A stretch of DNA of 64,000 nt from Hemibagrus wyckioides (lineage: Eukaryota > Chordata > Actinopteri > Siluriformes > Bagridae), in contig NC_080717.1 of NCBI RefSeq assembly GCF_019097595.1, positions 20,613,836 through 20,677,835 of the forward strand, in the 5' to 3' direction. Shown here in pieces: positions 63,860 to 64,000 of the stretch (positions within the stretch are counted from its first letter, which is position 1; each line of letters opens with the position of its first letter). The position numbers and the translations under genes were made by a program. The notes beneath the pieces are model-generated. The model had not been told where the DNA came from, searched no databases, and saw nothing but the letters and a program-made list of their open reading frames with translations.

Positions 63860-64000
63860 CACTCACTGACCACTTTATTATGAGGACACTGCTCATTCAT
63901 TTCAGCAGATCTTCAGTTAAGGTTAATATTAGAACGGGGGAAAACTAGGATCTCAGTGACCTCTCAGGTTGTTGGTGACAGACGGATGACAGTTTCAGAA
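63860..64000 (+). mobile_element. left end of a Tc1-like transposon (CACTCACTGACC family), cut by window edge
   Basis: Starts CACTCACTGACCACTTTATT and continues GCTCATTCAT, then a worn transposase start near GGGGGAAAACTAGGATCTCA and GGTGACAGACGGATGACAGT with TTTCAGAA. The order fits a fourth Tc1-like family in which the N-terminal helix-turn-helix begins here. Small indels already break the frame. The right end lies outside the window. Confidence 0.75.

Overview
The window is animal nuclear DNA, almost certainly from a teleost fish. It is AT-rich and intron-bearing, contains one multi-exon vertebrate gene, and is filled with repeats typical of fish genomes: four families of Tc1-like DNA transposons, tRNA-derived SINEs, L2-type LINE debris and many long microsatellites. 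The repeat mix would suit an otophysan such as a catfish, but the species cannot be fixed from the sequence. Bacterial ideas such as operons, ribosome binding sites or CRISPR do not apply.

Layout. From 1 to about 5.0 kb I see non-coding DNA with simple repeats. At 5.1-5.35 kb there is one GC- and CpG-rich island, the best candidate promoter in the first 56 kb, followed at 5.6-6.1 kb by a fold-back of Tc1-like remnants. From 6.1 to 56 kb there is a gene-poor stretch with no convincing exon. It carries Tc1-like remnants (13.1, 51.6 and 55.4 kb), a hAT-like element with a SINE nested in it (17.8-18.9 kb), a pogo-like or MITE-like element (20.6-21.2 kb), SINEs (22.4, 35.9, 43.2 and 47.0 kb), an L2 reverse-transcriptase relic (41.2-41.9 kb), a three-unit inverted repeat (33.7-34.3 kb) and a degenerate minisatellite (50.6-51.2 kb) that has an inverted relative at 22.0-22.2 kb.

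The one gene lies on the minus strand at 57.4-63.45 kb: an SLC26 sulfate/anion exchanger, best matched to slc26a1 (Sat-1), with slc26a2 as the alternative. Three coding exons (63439-62858, 59800-59061, 58111-57373) join through consensus GT-AG introns into an intact 686-residue protein with a multi-pass membrane domain and a C-terminal STAS domain. Its 5' non-coding exon and promoter probably lie beyond the right edge. Both introns hold repeat insertions. A fourth Tc1-like family starts at 63860 and is cut by the window end.

The strongest anomalies are the trimeric tRNA-like head of the SINE at 17874, whose repeat unit includes target-site sequence; the outward-facing composite of Tc1 ends at 5.6-6.1 kb; the three-unit inverted repeat at 33.7-34.3 kb; and the repeat shared between 55.16 kb and slc26a1 intron 2. 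I found no novel protein-coding system.
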